NCBI GenBank assembly: GCA_000349905.1
Contig: KB722746.1
Coordinates: forward strand, 246,273 to 310,272
DNA: 64,000 nt
Reading direction: 5' to 3'
Origin: Volvariella volvacea V23
Lineage: Eukaryota; Basidiomycota; Agaricomycetes; Agaricales; Pluteaceae
The translations under genes and the position numbers were made by a program. This document shows positions 35,351-44,186 of this stretch, in pieces; the stretch's first letter is position 1, and each line of letters starts with the position of its first letter. Below the pieces are notes generated by a model. That model worked only from the letters and a program-made list of their open reading frames with translations. It had not been told where the DNA came from and did not search any database.

Positions 35351-36344
35351 GGAATCATAAGCATCAGATTAAATTCCGGTCACGTACCTCTTGCTAGTTG
35401 ATCGGTTAATCTGATGATACAAAAATGTTCGAAATTGCACTGTATTAAGGTATCTTGATGAATGAGAATCGAAATTTTGTACATACCTTTACGCAATCTG
35501 CCAGGGAATCTCCAGTGGTGTGACTCGTGTCAACGTCCAGGGATCATTGCGCTCTGCTGGAGAGGGAAGGCTGGGAAGGATGAGAAAGGGGAGAGAAACA
35601 GACGAAGAAAAGAAGAAGGGAATCAGAGAGGGAAAAGGTGAGCTGATAATTTATCGAGGGAAACAAAAGACGTAGAATAAAAAGAGGAAAGCAGAGATCT
35701 CGAACAAAAAACAGAATAGGCCGGGAGAGGCCAGGTGTGCGAGCAATATATTTATCGCAGACTTACGAGGTATCTTACTGGGATTGAGAATCAAGATCAT
35801 GGCGAGATGATCAAGCAGCGACAGCTGTGTTGATCTGATGATGATATCTAGATGGGATACAAAAACTGTACAGTACTTGCCAAAATCGCCATATCGCCTT
35901 GCAAAATCCCCTTATGGCCGTATCAGCAACCTTTCAAAACAAAGGCCATCAAATGAGCTAACAAGTCGAATACCCTACTTTGATTCACATACCTACAGGA
36001 TCTGTTGATGTAGGGTGTCGAGTTGATGGGTATGTTTGGGCGTAATGCGTTAGCCGCTCCTACCATAGATCAACGCTGCTCAAAGCGTGGACTCAAGACC
36101 AAATCCACTGAGGCCTAGATAGACGAGAGCAATGTACCGAGAAGGCGGAGTGATACTACCGCCGGGGATGGCATTGCTGCCAGGCAGGACGACGAGACAA
36201 AGACGACTGCAAAACTTACCATCATGAGTTCAAGTAGCGGAGGACAGCGGAGGCGGGTCGATCCGGGCCGGCCAATGTCCCTTGAGGTTTTCCACGCCCC
36301 TAAGCCCACGCCCCTAAGCGGACACCCACATATATTTCAACGTT
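35351..36344. other. leader region of gene E
   Basis: Mirror copy of the gene F leader at 38860-39866, with the same predicted introns on the minus strand, including GCAAGTACTGTACAGTTTTT near 35850-35870 and the pyrimidine tract (purines on plus) near 35570-35720. The ATG of the small F-side exon is ACG here (near 35526), which argues against a conserved peptide. Near 36290 a 13-bp CACGCCCCTAAG unit is doubled. Confidence 0.55.
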
Positions 36345-36720
36345 ACTACGGATTATATCTGCGACAATTGTGGATATCCTCCTGCTGATGATAGCTTCAA
36401 CGGCGTCTGAATTACCTGGCATTTTGGTAGAGGTATTGATGTGGGCGCGGTGTCACTGGCTCGTCGACTTTGTAATCGTTTCTATATCTTCATGTGCGAT
36501 CACGTACGGAAACACGATCGTGTTCGCACACATAAAGTGTTATAAAATTTCATATATCCACCATAATCTGTCTGTCGCTCCACTTGTCTAGTGTCTATAC
36601 CTTCCCATCCAAACAACCCACATATCGTCTGTTTCCTTTTGTAAAGATTAGGTCACTTATGATTACAACTTGGTATTATAGATCTACAAAATTTGGGAGA
36701 CCCACGCTCGGGTCACTGGA
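36345..36720 (+). pseudogene. 3' end relic of a two-finger zinc-finger gene
   Basis: The segment opens with GYPPADDSFNGV and a stop, equivalent to the last residues of genes C and D. It then follows the 3' flank of gene D closely (TCACGTACGGAAACACGAT, CATCCAAACAACCCACATAT-like). Only the last dozen codons and the downstream flank remain. It sits exactly at the inner end of the E arm. Confidence 0.7.
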
Positions 36721-37600
36721 CAATATTTTTATCATCTTGGATGCTTGAGCACGAACTGCAATTACTCAGACAGAAATCGTCATGTAGACGCTGCGATGGA
36801 GTGACACTTAGGAAACATGGAGCAGCTACGCACCCGGCGTCTGTCCGGGCAGAAAATTGGAATCGCTGCCCCAAGGCTCATTCGGACAAGGTAGCAATTT
36901 TTGTGTGTAATCCACCCTTTCACATTTCTGCACACAATGATAAAGGCACAGGGACATTTGAGGAGCGAGGAATACGTGTATAACTCCCGAGTTGTCATAT
37001 GTCGGCCAGTACTTTGGTGCTAGGGCTGTAGGTTGACAATGAGAAAAAGCGCAGTTTCCTTTCCGGTGCAAGACTCACAATCAAGAGGATAAGCGCAGCG
37101 CCCACAATGGCCAACTTCTGTTTCAAAGGCTGGAGAGGAGTTCGGGAATCAGACGAATACGTCATCCCATCCAAGCAACAGACTCGTCGCATGACCCTGA
37201 GCTAAGTCATCTTCACATGTCGTGTCGACAAAGAACGGGCTCCAAATCTGACCCACACCGTACAATGCGGCAACCAGTATTGTCCCTACAGCTTGGGCGT
37301 TACAGGGGTTCCAACAGCATGACTCCTAGTGTCCCCAGAGCCGGAGATGTGACCCTTACTCGATCACATATCTGGCCGCTGCTCATTCATCGCTTTTGTG
37401 TTATTTCTATTCTTGGGATGTGCGTATTGACATCCTTTCAAAGTGCATTTGCGAGCACTTGAACACGTTTTTCTCGTGTGTTCGAATCCCCAGGAGGGAG
37501 ATATATATTTAAGGACGGCTGTGTGCCCTCCAAACCCCACTCGCCCTCTTTTCTTGAGCTACTGTCCTCTCCTTACACTCGACTTACAGTCTTGGATACT
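36721..37600. other. intergenic upstream of gene H, with NTPase debris
   Basis: 36780-36960 weakly recalls the N-terminal part of the NTPase family (KHGAATHPASVRAENWNRCP against KHGAGNAETCSASVRAGRKL), so the 3' relic before it may once have been followed by an NTPase copy. 37343-37372 is the conserved upstream block of three-finger genes. Nothing else seen. Confidence 0.4.
37343..37372 (+). promoter_or_regulatory. conserved upstream block of three-finger C2H2 genes
   Basis: TGACCCTTACTCGATCACAT core, 229 bp before the ATG of gene H; the partner copy is at 1964-1993. Confidence 0.45.
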
Positions 37601-38625
37601 ATGTCTGAAGATTCGGAAATGGCAACTCAACTTGCATGCCCACAGTGTGGCAAGTTGTGCTCGAAACCTCAAGGGCTGGCGGCGCACATGCAGACACACA
37701 AGTGGGTGCCACATTTCACCCTTCGTCGTTCTCGAGCTCACGAAAGACTCCTCTATCTCAGATGGTTTAGGTGCACTTTCCCGTCATGCGAGTGGAAGAC
37801 AAAACGGAGCGATCACTTGCGGAGGCACCTGGAAACGCAGTAAGTTTTAACGCGTCATGACATCCCCCCTTTCTGAGCCTCGGTAACACGATTTTATTCA
37901 GCGCTCGAGATATGCCTGTCCGTTGCCGTATCTGTAGCTATACGGGAAGCACAGCCAAATCTCTCATGTACCACTACCGTACCTGTCACCCAAGACAACG
38001 CCATGGAGTGCTCTCGTCTCTACCAACAACAAAAACAACTCCAGCTCTCACCTCGGGTTCTACTGGCTCTGCGCCATCTAGCCCCTTCCAACTCGATGAT
38101 GCCATGATGGACACCTCAGTGGCTCCTGCCACCGAACAAGACGGCTCAGAAATTCCACCTGTTGCCTCCATCTGGGATGCTTCTGGCCACAAAGACTTGG
38201 TCTTCCCCGGTGTTCCAGCTCCAGATGCCTTCCTCTCGCCTGCTCAGTTCACGGACTTGGTCGATGGTGAAGCACTCGCGCAGCAAGATATTGTATGGAT
38301 GTTGAATGCCCCGTGTTTTCCGAATTCCATCTCTACCAACACTACAGACTCCTCTGGCAGCACCAATCCGATGCCAGTCGATACCACAGTGGACTACTCT
38401 GCCCACGACAACCTCGTCAGCTCCGTTGGAAATGATTCCGCCCATCCATTCACCGCCGACACTGAGCCGCTTCCTTCTGAGGACCACTCCACTTCCGTTG
38501 ATCTCACTAGCGCTCTTTTTGGTGTAGATCCCAGCAGAATCGTGGCCGCCATTGTGCAGCAAATTGCCGAGAATCAAGCTGATGAATTGTTTAACAATTT
38601 CATCCGCTTGGATATGCTCGAGTAG
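37601..38625 (+). CDS. three-finger C2H2 zinc-finger protein H
   Basis: Exons 37601-37701, 37762-37839 (78 nt) and 37902-38625 give 300 residues; introns are GTGGGT...TCAG and GTAAGT...TTCAG. Fingers: CPQCGKLCSKPQGLAAHMQTH, CTFPSCEWKTKRSDHLRRH with the last His at the junction, and CRICSYTGSTAKSLMYHYRTCH. The tail is Ser/Pro/Thr-rich and ends FGVDPSRIVAAIVQQIAENQ...LFNNFIRLD, like the first gene of the window. Its fingers 2 and 3 correspond to fingers 1 and 2 of genes A-F by exon position. It lies in the loop of the E/F inverted duplication. A nuclear DNA-binding role is inferred. Confidence 0.82.
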
Positions 38626-39332
38626 AAAGGTATCCACAAGGTATTGGACATAGAGTGTGTCAATGGGGGTCCTTACCTTCAAAAATTCAGGTCGCTGTGC
38701 GAGATGTGAAAGCTGCGTAGACCTTGTGCATCGTTCCTGTGATTGTCATGTATAATTCTGCGTTATTTTTGGTTTATCTCCTTTCTTATAGTCGTGGATA
38801 AATGCCTGTGGTTCTCTAATGTACTGGTTATCGTGTTTGCAAATATAATTCGTAGTAACGTTGAAATATATGTGGCCAAAATTGAGGTGTCTGCTTAGGG
38901 GCGTGGAAAACCTCAAGGGACACTGGCCGGCCCGGATCGACCCACCTCCGCTATCCTCCGCTACCTTGCGCTTTCTCAACGGTTGTAAGTTTTGCAGTGG
39001 TTTTCGTCCCGGCGTCCTGCCTGGCATCAATGCCATCTCTGGCGACAGTATCCTTCCGCCTTCTCGATGCATTGCTCTCGTCTATTCCGGCCTCAGTGGA
39101 TTTGGTCTTGGGCCCAGGCTGTCACGCTTTGAGCAGCGTTGATCTACGGTGGGAGCAGTTTTTGCATTTCGCCCCAAACGTACCGATCAACTCGATACCC
39201 TACATCAACTGGTCCTGTAGGTATGTGAATCAAAGTGAGGTATTCGACTTGTTAGCTCATTTGATGGCCTTTGTTTTGAAAGGTTGCTGATACGGCCATA
39301 AGGGGATTTTGCAAGGCGATATGGCGATTTTG

Positions 39333-40114
39333 GCAAGTACTGTACAGTTTTTGTATCTCATCTCGATATCATCATCAGATCCACCCAGCTGTCGCTGCTT
39401 GACCACCTCGCCATGACCTTGATTCTCAATCCCAGTAAGATACCTCGTAAGTCTGCAATACAAAATATTGTTCGCACACCTGGCCTCTCCCGGCCTGTTC
39501 TGTTTTTGTTCGAGATCTGTGTTTTCCTCTTTTTATTCTACGTTCTTTTTTTTTTGTTCGAATATTCTATCTAGCTCACCCTTCCCCTCTCTGCTTCACT
39601 TCTCCTTTTCTTCGTCTGTTTCTCTCCCTTTTCCCATCCTTCCCTCTCCAGCAGAGCACATATACCTACATGATCCCTGGACGTTAACATGAGTCACACC
39701 GCTGGAGATTCCCTGGCAGATTGCGTAAAGGTATGTACAAAATTTCTATTCTCATTCATCAAGATACCTTAATACAGTGCAATTTCAAACATTTCTGTAT
39801 CATCAGATTAACCGATCAACTAGCAAGAGGTACGTGATCGGAATTTAATCTGACGCTTATGATTCCAGAAGATACGCGCAACACGCTCTCGTGCTGCGCG
39901 TATCTTCTGTCTATTGCTGAATCCAAGCACAGACACGGAGTGGGTAGGGTAGGGCCACTACTTCGTGTCAAACCAATAACTATTTCGAATGTCGCATTGA
40001 CACAATGCACCGGCGTGGTTATCGACCGGGTGTCAAGCACACTGACGCTTGTTTCATCGTAAGTCCATTGTCTGTTGCTCTCACCCTTCTAATGATGAAT
40101 GCTCCCGATATTAG
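39333..40114 (+). other. predicted multi-intron leader or upstream transcript of gene F
   Basis: Five consecutive donor/acceptor pairs can be read: 39333-39378 (GCAAGT...TCAG), 39447-39651 (GTAAGT, long pyrimidine tract, CCAG), 39731-39806 (GTATGT...TCAG), 39830-39868 (GTACGT...CCAG) and 40059-40114 (GTAAGT...TTAG). Most recur at the same places upstream of gene E and partly A, B, C and D. Between the second and third introns a short frame opens MSHTAGDSLADCVK, but the ATG is not kept in E. Either a spliced 5' UTR of the zinc-finger mRNA or a separate non-coding or micro-peptide transcript. No RNA evidence is available. Confidence 0.4.
39867..39908. repeat. upstream hairpin of gene F
   Basis: AGAAGATACGCGCAACACG (39867-39885), loop CTCT, right arm 39890-39908; 18 of 19 pair. 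The first two bases are the AG of the predicted acceptor ATTCCAG, so the stem would cover the exon start. 467 bp upstream of the ATG. About 45 bp after it lies a weaker inverted pair around GACACGGAGTGGG and CCACTACTTCGTGTC. Confidence 0.85.
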
Positions 40115-40262
40115 ATGCAGTCCTGGGAAATTGGGCTTTGAGTAGCGACTGATCGCGACCACCTTCCCTGACTTGGTGGCCGAAGGAAGAAAGGACGGGA
40201 GCCTTTTGGGGATCGTTGCATTGTCCAGCGCCCGCATCACGTTTTACAGTCCCGTGTTCTGA

Positions 40263-40300
40263 TATAGGGGCTATTTGACGCGTCGATTTAAATGAGCTCG
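40263..40300 (+). promoter_or_regulatory. core promoter block of gene F
   Basis: GATATAGGGGCTATTTGACG, then CGTCGATTTAAATGAG, starting 112 bp before the ATG. A second shared motif (CCGAAGGAAGAAAGGACGGG) lies about 70 bp further upstream and is also found before genes B, C, D and E. Confidence 0.6.
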
Positions 40301-40374
40301 CGTTTCCTCGCACACTTCTTCCTGACACTATATACATCTCCTGGACTTGTCCATCATCTACACTCTTCTACGCC

Positions 40375-42402
40375 ATGTCTCACGATACTCAGCAACCTCC
40401 CAGACCCGCACAGTGCGCTCAAAGTACAAGGATACCCCCGTTGTACGTGCCACTTTATCACCCCCATTAGACGTCCACTCTAACCACACTCTGTATCTGC
40501 AGCAAATACAAATGTTTCCTTCCCACCTGCACATTCGCGTCGAACGAAAGAGCAAAGATCTATAACCATATGGCTTCACAGTATGTGCTCCCCTTCCCCG
40601 CTTGCTCCTACTATTCGTGTCTAACGACCATCGCCTGACACAGCACTGGCGATAAACTATTCCGCTGTGTCATTTGCAAGAAACAATACTCCGACCCATC
40701 CACGCTTCTCAAGCACCAGAAAGTCACCCACCCCAGAGTGCTCTTTGTAGACGCGAACGGCCAAGAGACGAACAAGAGATGGACGAATCCGGCCGACCAT
40801 GGGTTGTTGGAGGCGTATATGGACATGCTCCGCAAGCTTTGGGACTTGCTTAAAGAGAACCGCCTACACGTTGGGGTTCCGGAGGAAGCGCACAGTGTCA
40901 CGACCGAAGATGGAGTTACGACTGTTATGTGGCTCGAGTTTCTGCCCCCGCCCCCACCCTCACTGTTCTTCCTTGACGTGTCGTCATCTATCCAGTTTAA
41001 CGGCACCTCGGATGCCACTCGCCGTGCCCCTACTAACGACAGCACTACCACGCCTGGGAACAACGGCACTGTGCCAGACCCTACTATCTTCCACTCTCGC
41101 GACACCAGTGGCAGTGGCTTTGCGTACTCCAGTCCGCCAGGAACGACCACACCGTCAACACCCATGACAAGCACTGGGACAAGCCCGAACAACAGCACCA
41201 GGAGCTCTGCGGAACCTGTGGCTACTACCCCTGCTGAACACTCTGATCCGGCTCTGCTCGCCCCGCTTCTTGCATCGAGTGACGGGCGTCGCGCTCGACG
41301 ACGACCACGGGTTGCGGATGTATCCCCTAGATTTGTTGCATGGACGCCCAAGGATAATAACGAAGCGACAGGAGGGACTGCTGTGGCTGTGGCTGAGGTT
41401 GAGGTGGGAGGTGTGGTGGATCACCAGGAGCAGGGACAAGCAGTGCAACGAGCTCCTCAAGTGCCGGAGCAGCTGCAGATGCAATCTCGAAAGCGGCGAC
41501 GCGTTGACGCTGACGATGGGCCGAACGAAAATGCCTACCCTCTGCTTAACGTCGGTGATACCAGCGTGTCCAACGGCGCTGCCAATACGCAAGTCGACCT
41601 ACTGAAAGGCGATCTATGCGTATCGCATACGTTTAGATCGCCTTTCACTAACGAACAAGTCGACAAGTCGACCTATGTTCCTGATGCAAGCTTTGCCGTG
41701 GCCAGTACCCGCGTCGTGGACGACCTCGCGGGCTATAATACGGCCGATACCAATAATCACACCTACACGGATAATACGATTCCCGTCACCGACACTACTT
41801 ATAATGCAGCAAATACCTACATCGCGAACAATTTCGGACATGGCGATGACCCCGATGCTAGCAATGTCGCTTATACGGCCGAGATGGGCAACATCTCGAA
41901 CAACGGTGTTCTTAACCCCACTCATCTCGATTCTACTCCCCCTATCGACTATTCCCACCCCTATGAATCCTACACGATCTTGGAAGGGATAGCCACCCAA
42001 CCGGGAAATTTCTCCCATCAAGTCCCTGTCGATCAGGGCTATACTGCAGATCCTCAATCGCAGCTGGTTTACAACCAGGACGTTCAGTATAATCTCAACG
42101 TCCAAAATGGGCAGTACAATCCTGATGCACAGTATAATGCCGACATAGGATACATTCCGCCTTTACCTTCTCTCCCAGCTGGCATGGACGGATACAACGA
42201 CAATTACGACTACAACAACGGGTTTACCGACTATACCGATAACTTCGACCCCAGCAACGGCGGGACTTCTCAGACCAGGCTGACTGATGAAGAATTCGCT
42301 GCATTTGCCGCTATGGAGGCGAAGAGGATTAATGCTCGTCTATATCCTGAGCAGGAGGTCACGTACCCTCCCGCTGACGGTAGCTCTAGTGGTAGCATCT
42401 GA
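40375..42402 (+). CDS. two-finger C2H2 zinc-finger protein F
   Basis: Exons 40375-40442, 40503-40580 (78 nt) and 40644-42402 give 634 residues, fully in frame. Finger 1 is CFLPTCTFASNERKSKDL-like in one frame but reads correctly as ASNERAKIYNHMASQ plus junction His; finger 2 is CVICKKQYSDPSTLLKHQKVTH. The conserved domain runs FVDANGQETNKRWTNPADHG...KLWDLLKENRLHVGVPEE...VTTVMWLEF. The probable nuclear signal is SRKRRRVDAD. SHQVPVDQGYTADPQ and an acidic DEEFAAFAAMEAKRI end close the protein. It is the near-identical inverted partner of gene E. A decayed NTPase copy lies 0.5 kb downstream on the same strand. Confidence 0.82.
41603..41647. repeat. intragenic inverted repeat in gene F
   Basis: TGAAAGGCGATCT at 41603-41615 is exactly complementary to 41635-41647. 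Inside it a second short pairing (ATGCGTA...TCGCATACGT) extends the stem. Flanks match gene E, but the stem itself does not. Confidence 0.9.
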
Positions 42403-42879
42403 GGTGGCTCTCATTGCGTCGGGTGTGGTATGTGGGCGTTGTGGTGCTGGTTTGTCGTCCTTGTTATGATTTATTCCTCTTTGCTTCGGTTTATGGTTCG
42501 TTTATCCTCATTTAAGACCACTTATGGAAACACGAACGTGGTCGTATATGTAAAGTCTTGTTTTAAAACCTCGTATCTCACATATTTCATCTGTCTGCTG
42601 TGCTCTTGGAGTTCTTTTCGCGCACTCTCTATACTCGTCTATATAAAAAACTATATATCGCATGTCTTCTCTCTGTAACGATCATGATCACGGCAATATA
42701 CGATCTTATGATTACGGCTTTATGCCCTGGTTTTAAGTTAGTATCTGGCCATTGAAGGAGGGTGCGACGGTGTTTACAGAATTACGAGTATGACCAGTGG
42801 ACAACGGCATTGCTGCAATCAGAGAGCTCTGAACCTCGACCGACCTCCTTCTCGACGAGTTCTAACATCGCATGCCCTG

Positions 42880-44040
42880 CTCACAAAGCGCATTTATTGG
42901 AAATGGCTTTTAGATCGAAATGCGTTGATCAAAACGACAAAAGAGAGGCGAGGCTCAATCGAAATAAGATGGGAAACACGGAGCCGGTACGCCGATGCGT
43001 GCCCGGTGTCGGTCCGGGAAGGGCGGGGCGGGGCGTCGGCGCCACCGCCCTCGGGTACCGACTCCCCACCGTGACTTGTACCTCGAGCCGTGACTTGTAC
43101 CTCGAGCGGACAACTCATCACCAAACTTCGGTCTACCCACAACAAGGATACAAAACCACCTCCCAGGACGGGCACATTTCACCTAAATGACAGCGCCTGA
43201 TAGGGCGTGCATCTCAGCGCCGAGCCACTGGCACTGGTGGCGAGCTCACTGGCTCATGACCAGATTGTAGGCGGAAGCTCAAAATCTCTGAACTCGCCAC
43301 AGATCCTTTGTACACCATGGGATGCCTCGAAGCTGATACTGTCCTCGTGCGCTTTGAGCGTGTAGAAATGCACGAGTGAGCTGAAAAATACTTTAAGCTC
43401 GGACGCGGTGGAATCGTCATCCGTGGGTCTCCAGGCGTCGGTGCGTCGATTCAATAATTCCAGGTACTACCCCTTCGATTTTACACTTAACCACGTCCAA
43501 GCAGGCAAATCGCTCTGTCTCGTCTACGTCCTCCGCTGTCGCATGGCCTCCCAACTCCCAAACCTCCTCACAGTCCGCGTGACAACCTCTCTCGGCGTCT
43601 TTACTCTGCCCACACCCCTTCGCTAGCATCCGAGATATGGTCTATTTTGCACACATGTAACGGTGTTCGAGGACAACCGCACTGGGGTGTAGTCTACTGC
43701 GTCCAGTATAGGCTGCTTGTACGAATCAAGTGATGCATGGTGGGTAAAGAAGGACGAGAGGTGGAGTGAGGTGGCATATGCAGCCCTGGATGAGAGAAGA
43801 GATCGAGCAAGCGTAGGTCTCATAACGTTGTTCCCTCATTGGGAAGCTGAGATGGCTCTGGCTCTCCTGCTTGGTAGACCTCCACTTCAGTTTGGGTATG
43901 CCGAGAAACGACGAGATGCGATACGTCGGAAGCTGGATGAGATTGTAGGCATCTATGGATGTCACAGGGTTTTTCACGCCTCCTCAGGACAACGAGCTCG
44001 ACCGACGCCTCCATGAGACATGCACTCCTAAACTTCAACC
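42880..44040 (+). pseudogene. decayed P-loop NTPase copy downstream of gene F
   Basis: Plus-strand pieces match the NTPase at 9751-11868: DQNDKREARLNRNKMGNTEPV with the N-terminal start, VRSRV/SPGVG-like Walker region near 43425, then GKSLCLVYVLRCRMASQLP, and near 43900 EKRRDAIRRKLDEIVGIYG against EKRRDEIHRKLDEVVDLYG. Stops and frame changes lie between, and there is a 19-bp tandem duplication (CCGTGACTTGTACCTCGAG twice, near 43069-43107). The Walker GKS is intact but the gene is broken. The last block also supports the exon 3 frame used for the intact NTPase. Confidence 0.78.
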
Positions 44041-44186
44041 CACAAGTGATTAGAACTACCCTCCATCACACGTGAAGATCAGCATAGTGGGAACTGAAAG
44101 GAGATTCACACCAGTCACCAATTTCATCAATGGCAACAGGTCCGTCAATTCCACCCCAGACCGTGGGAGCTGCTTGCTTCTTCGTC

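Larger units (their letters stand above)
31575..36361. repeat. left arm of large inverted duplication (E side)
   Basis: This arm holds the NTPase relic, gene E, its core promoter, hairpin and leader, and ends at a TATTTCAACGTTACTACG stretch near 36361. The right arm (38839-44040) holds the same elements in reverse order and orientation with gene F. The spacer (36362-38838) contains the three-finger gene H. Confidence 0.85.
38839..44040. repeat. right arm of large inverted duplication (F side)
   Basis: Reverse-orientation counterpart of 31575-36361: leader, hairpin, core promoter, gene F, 3' flank, then a decayed NTPase copy. The inner edge is the CGTAGTAACGTTGAAATA stretch. Confidence 0.85.

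Noticed and set aside
39468..39660. CT-rich stretch considered as a core promoter with a start-site motif
   Set aside because: It ends in CCAG and is preceded by a GTAAGT donor, so the polypyrimidine tract of an intron explains it better; the same pattern is mirrored upstream of gene E.
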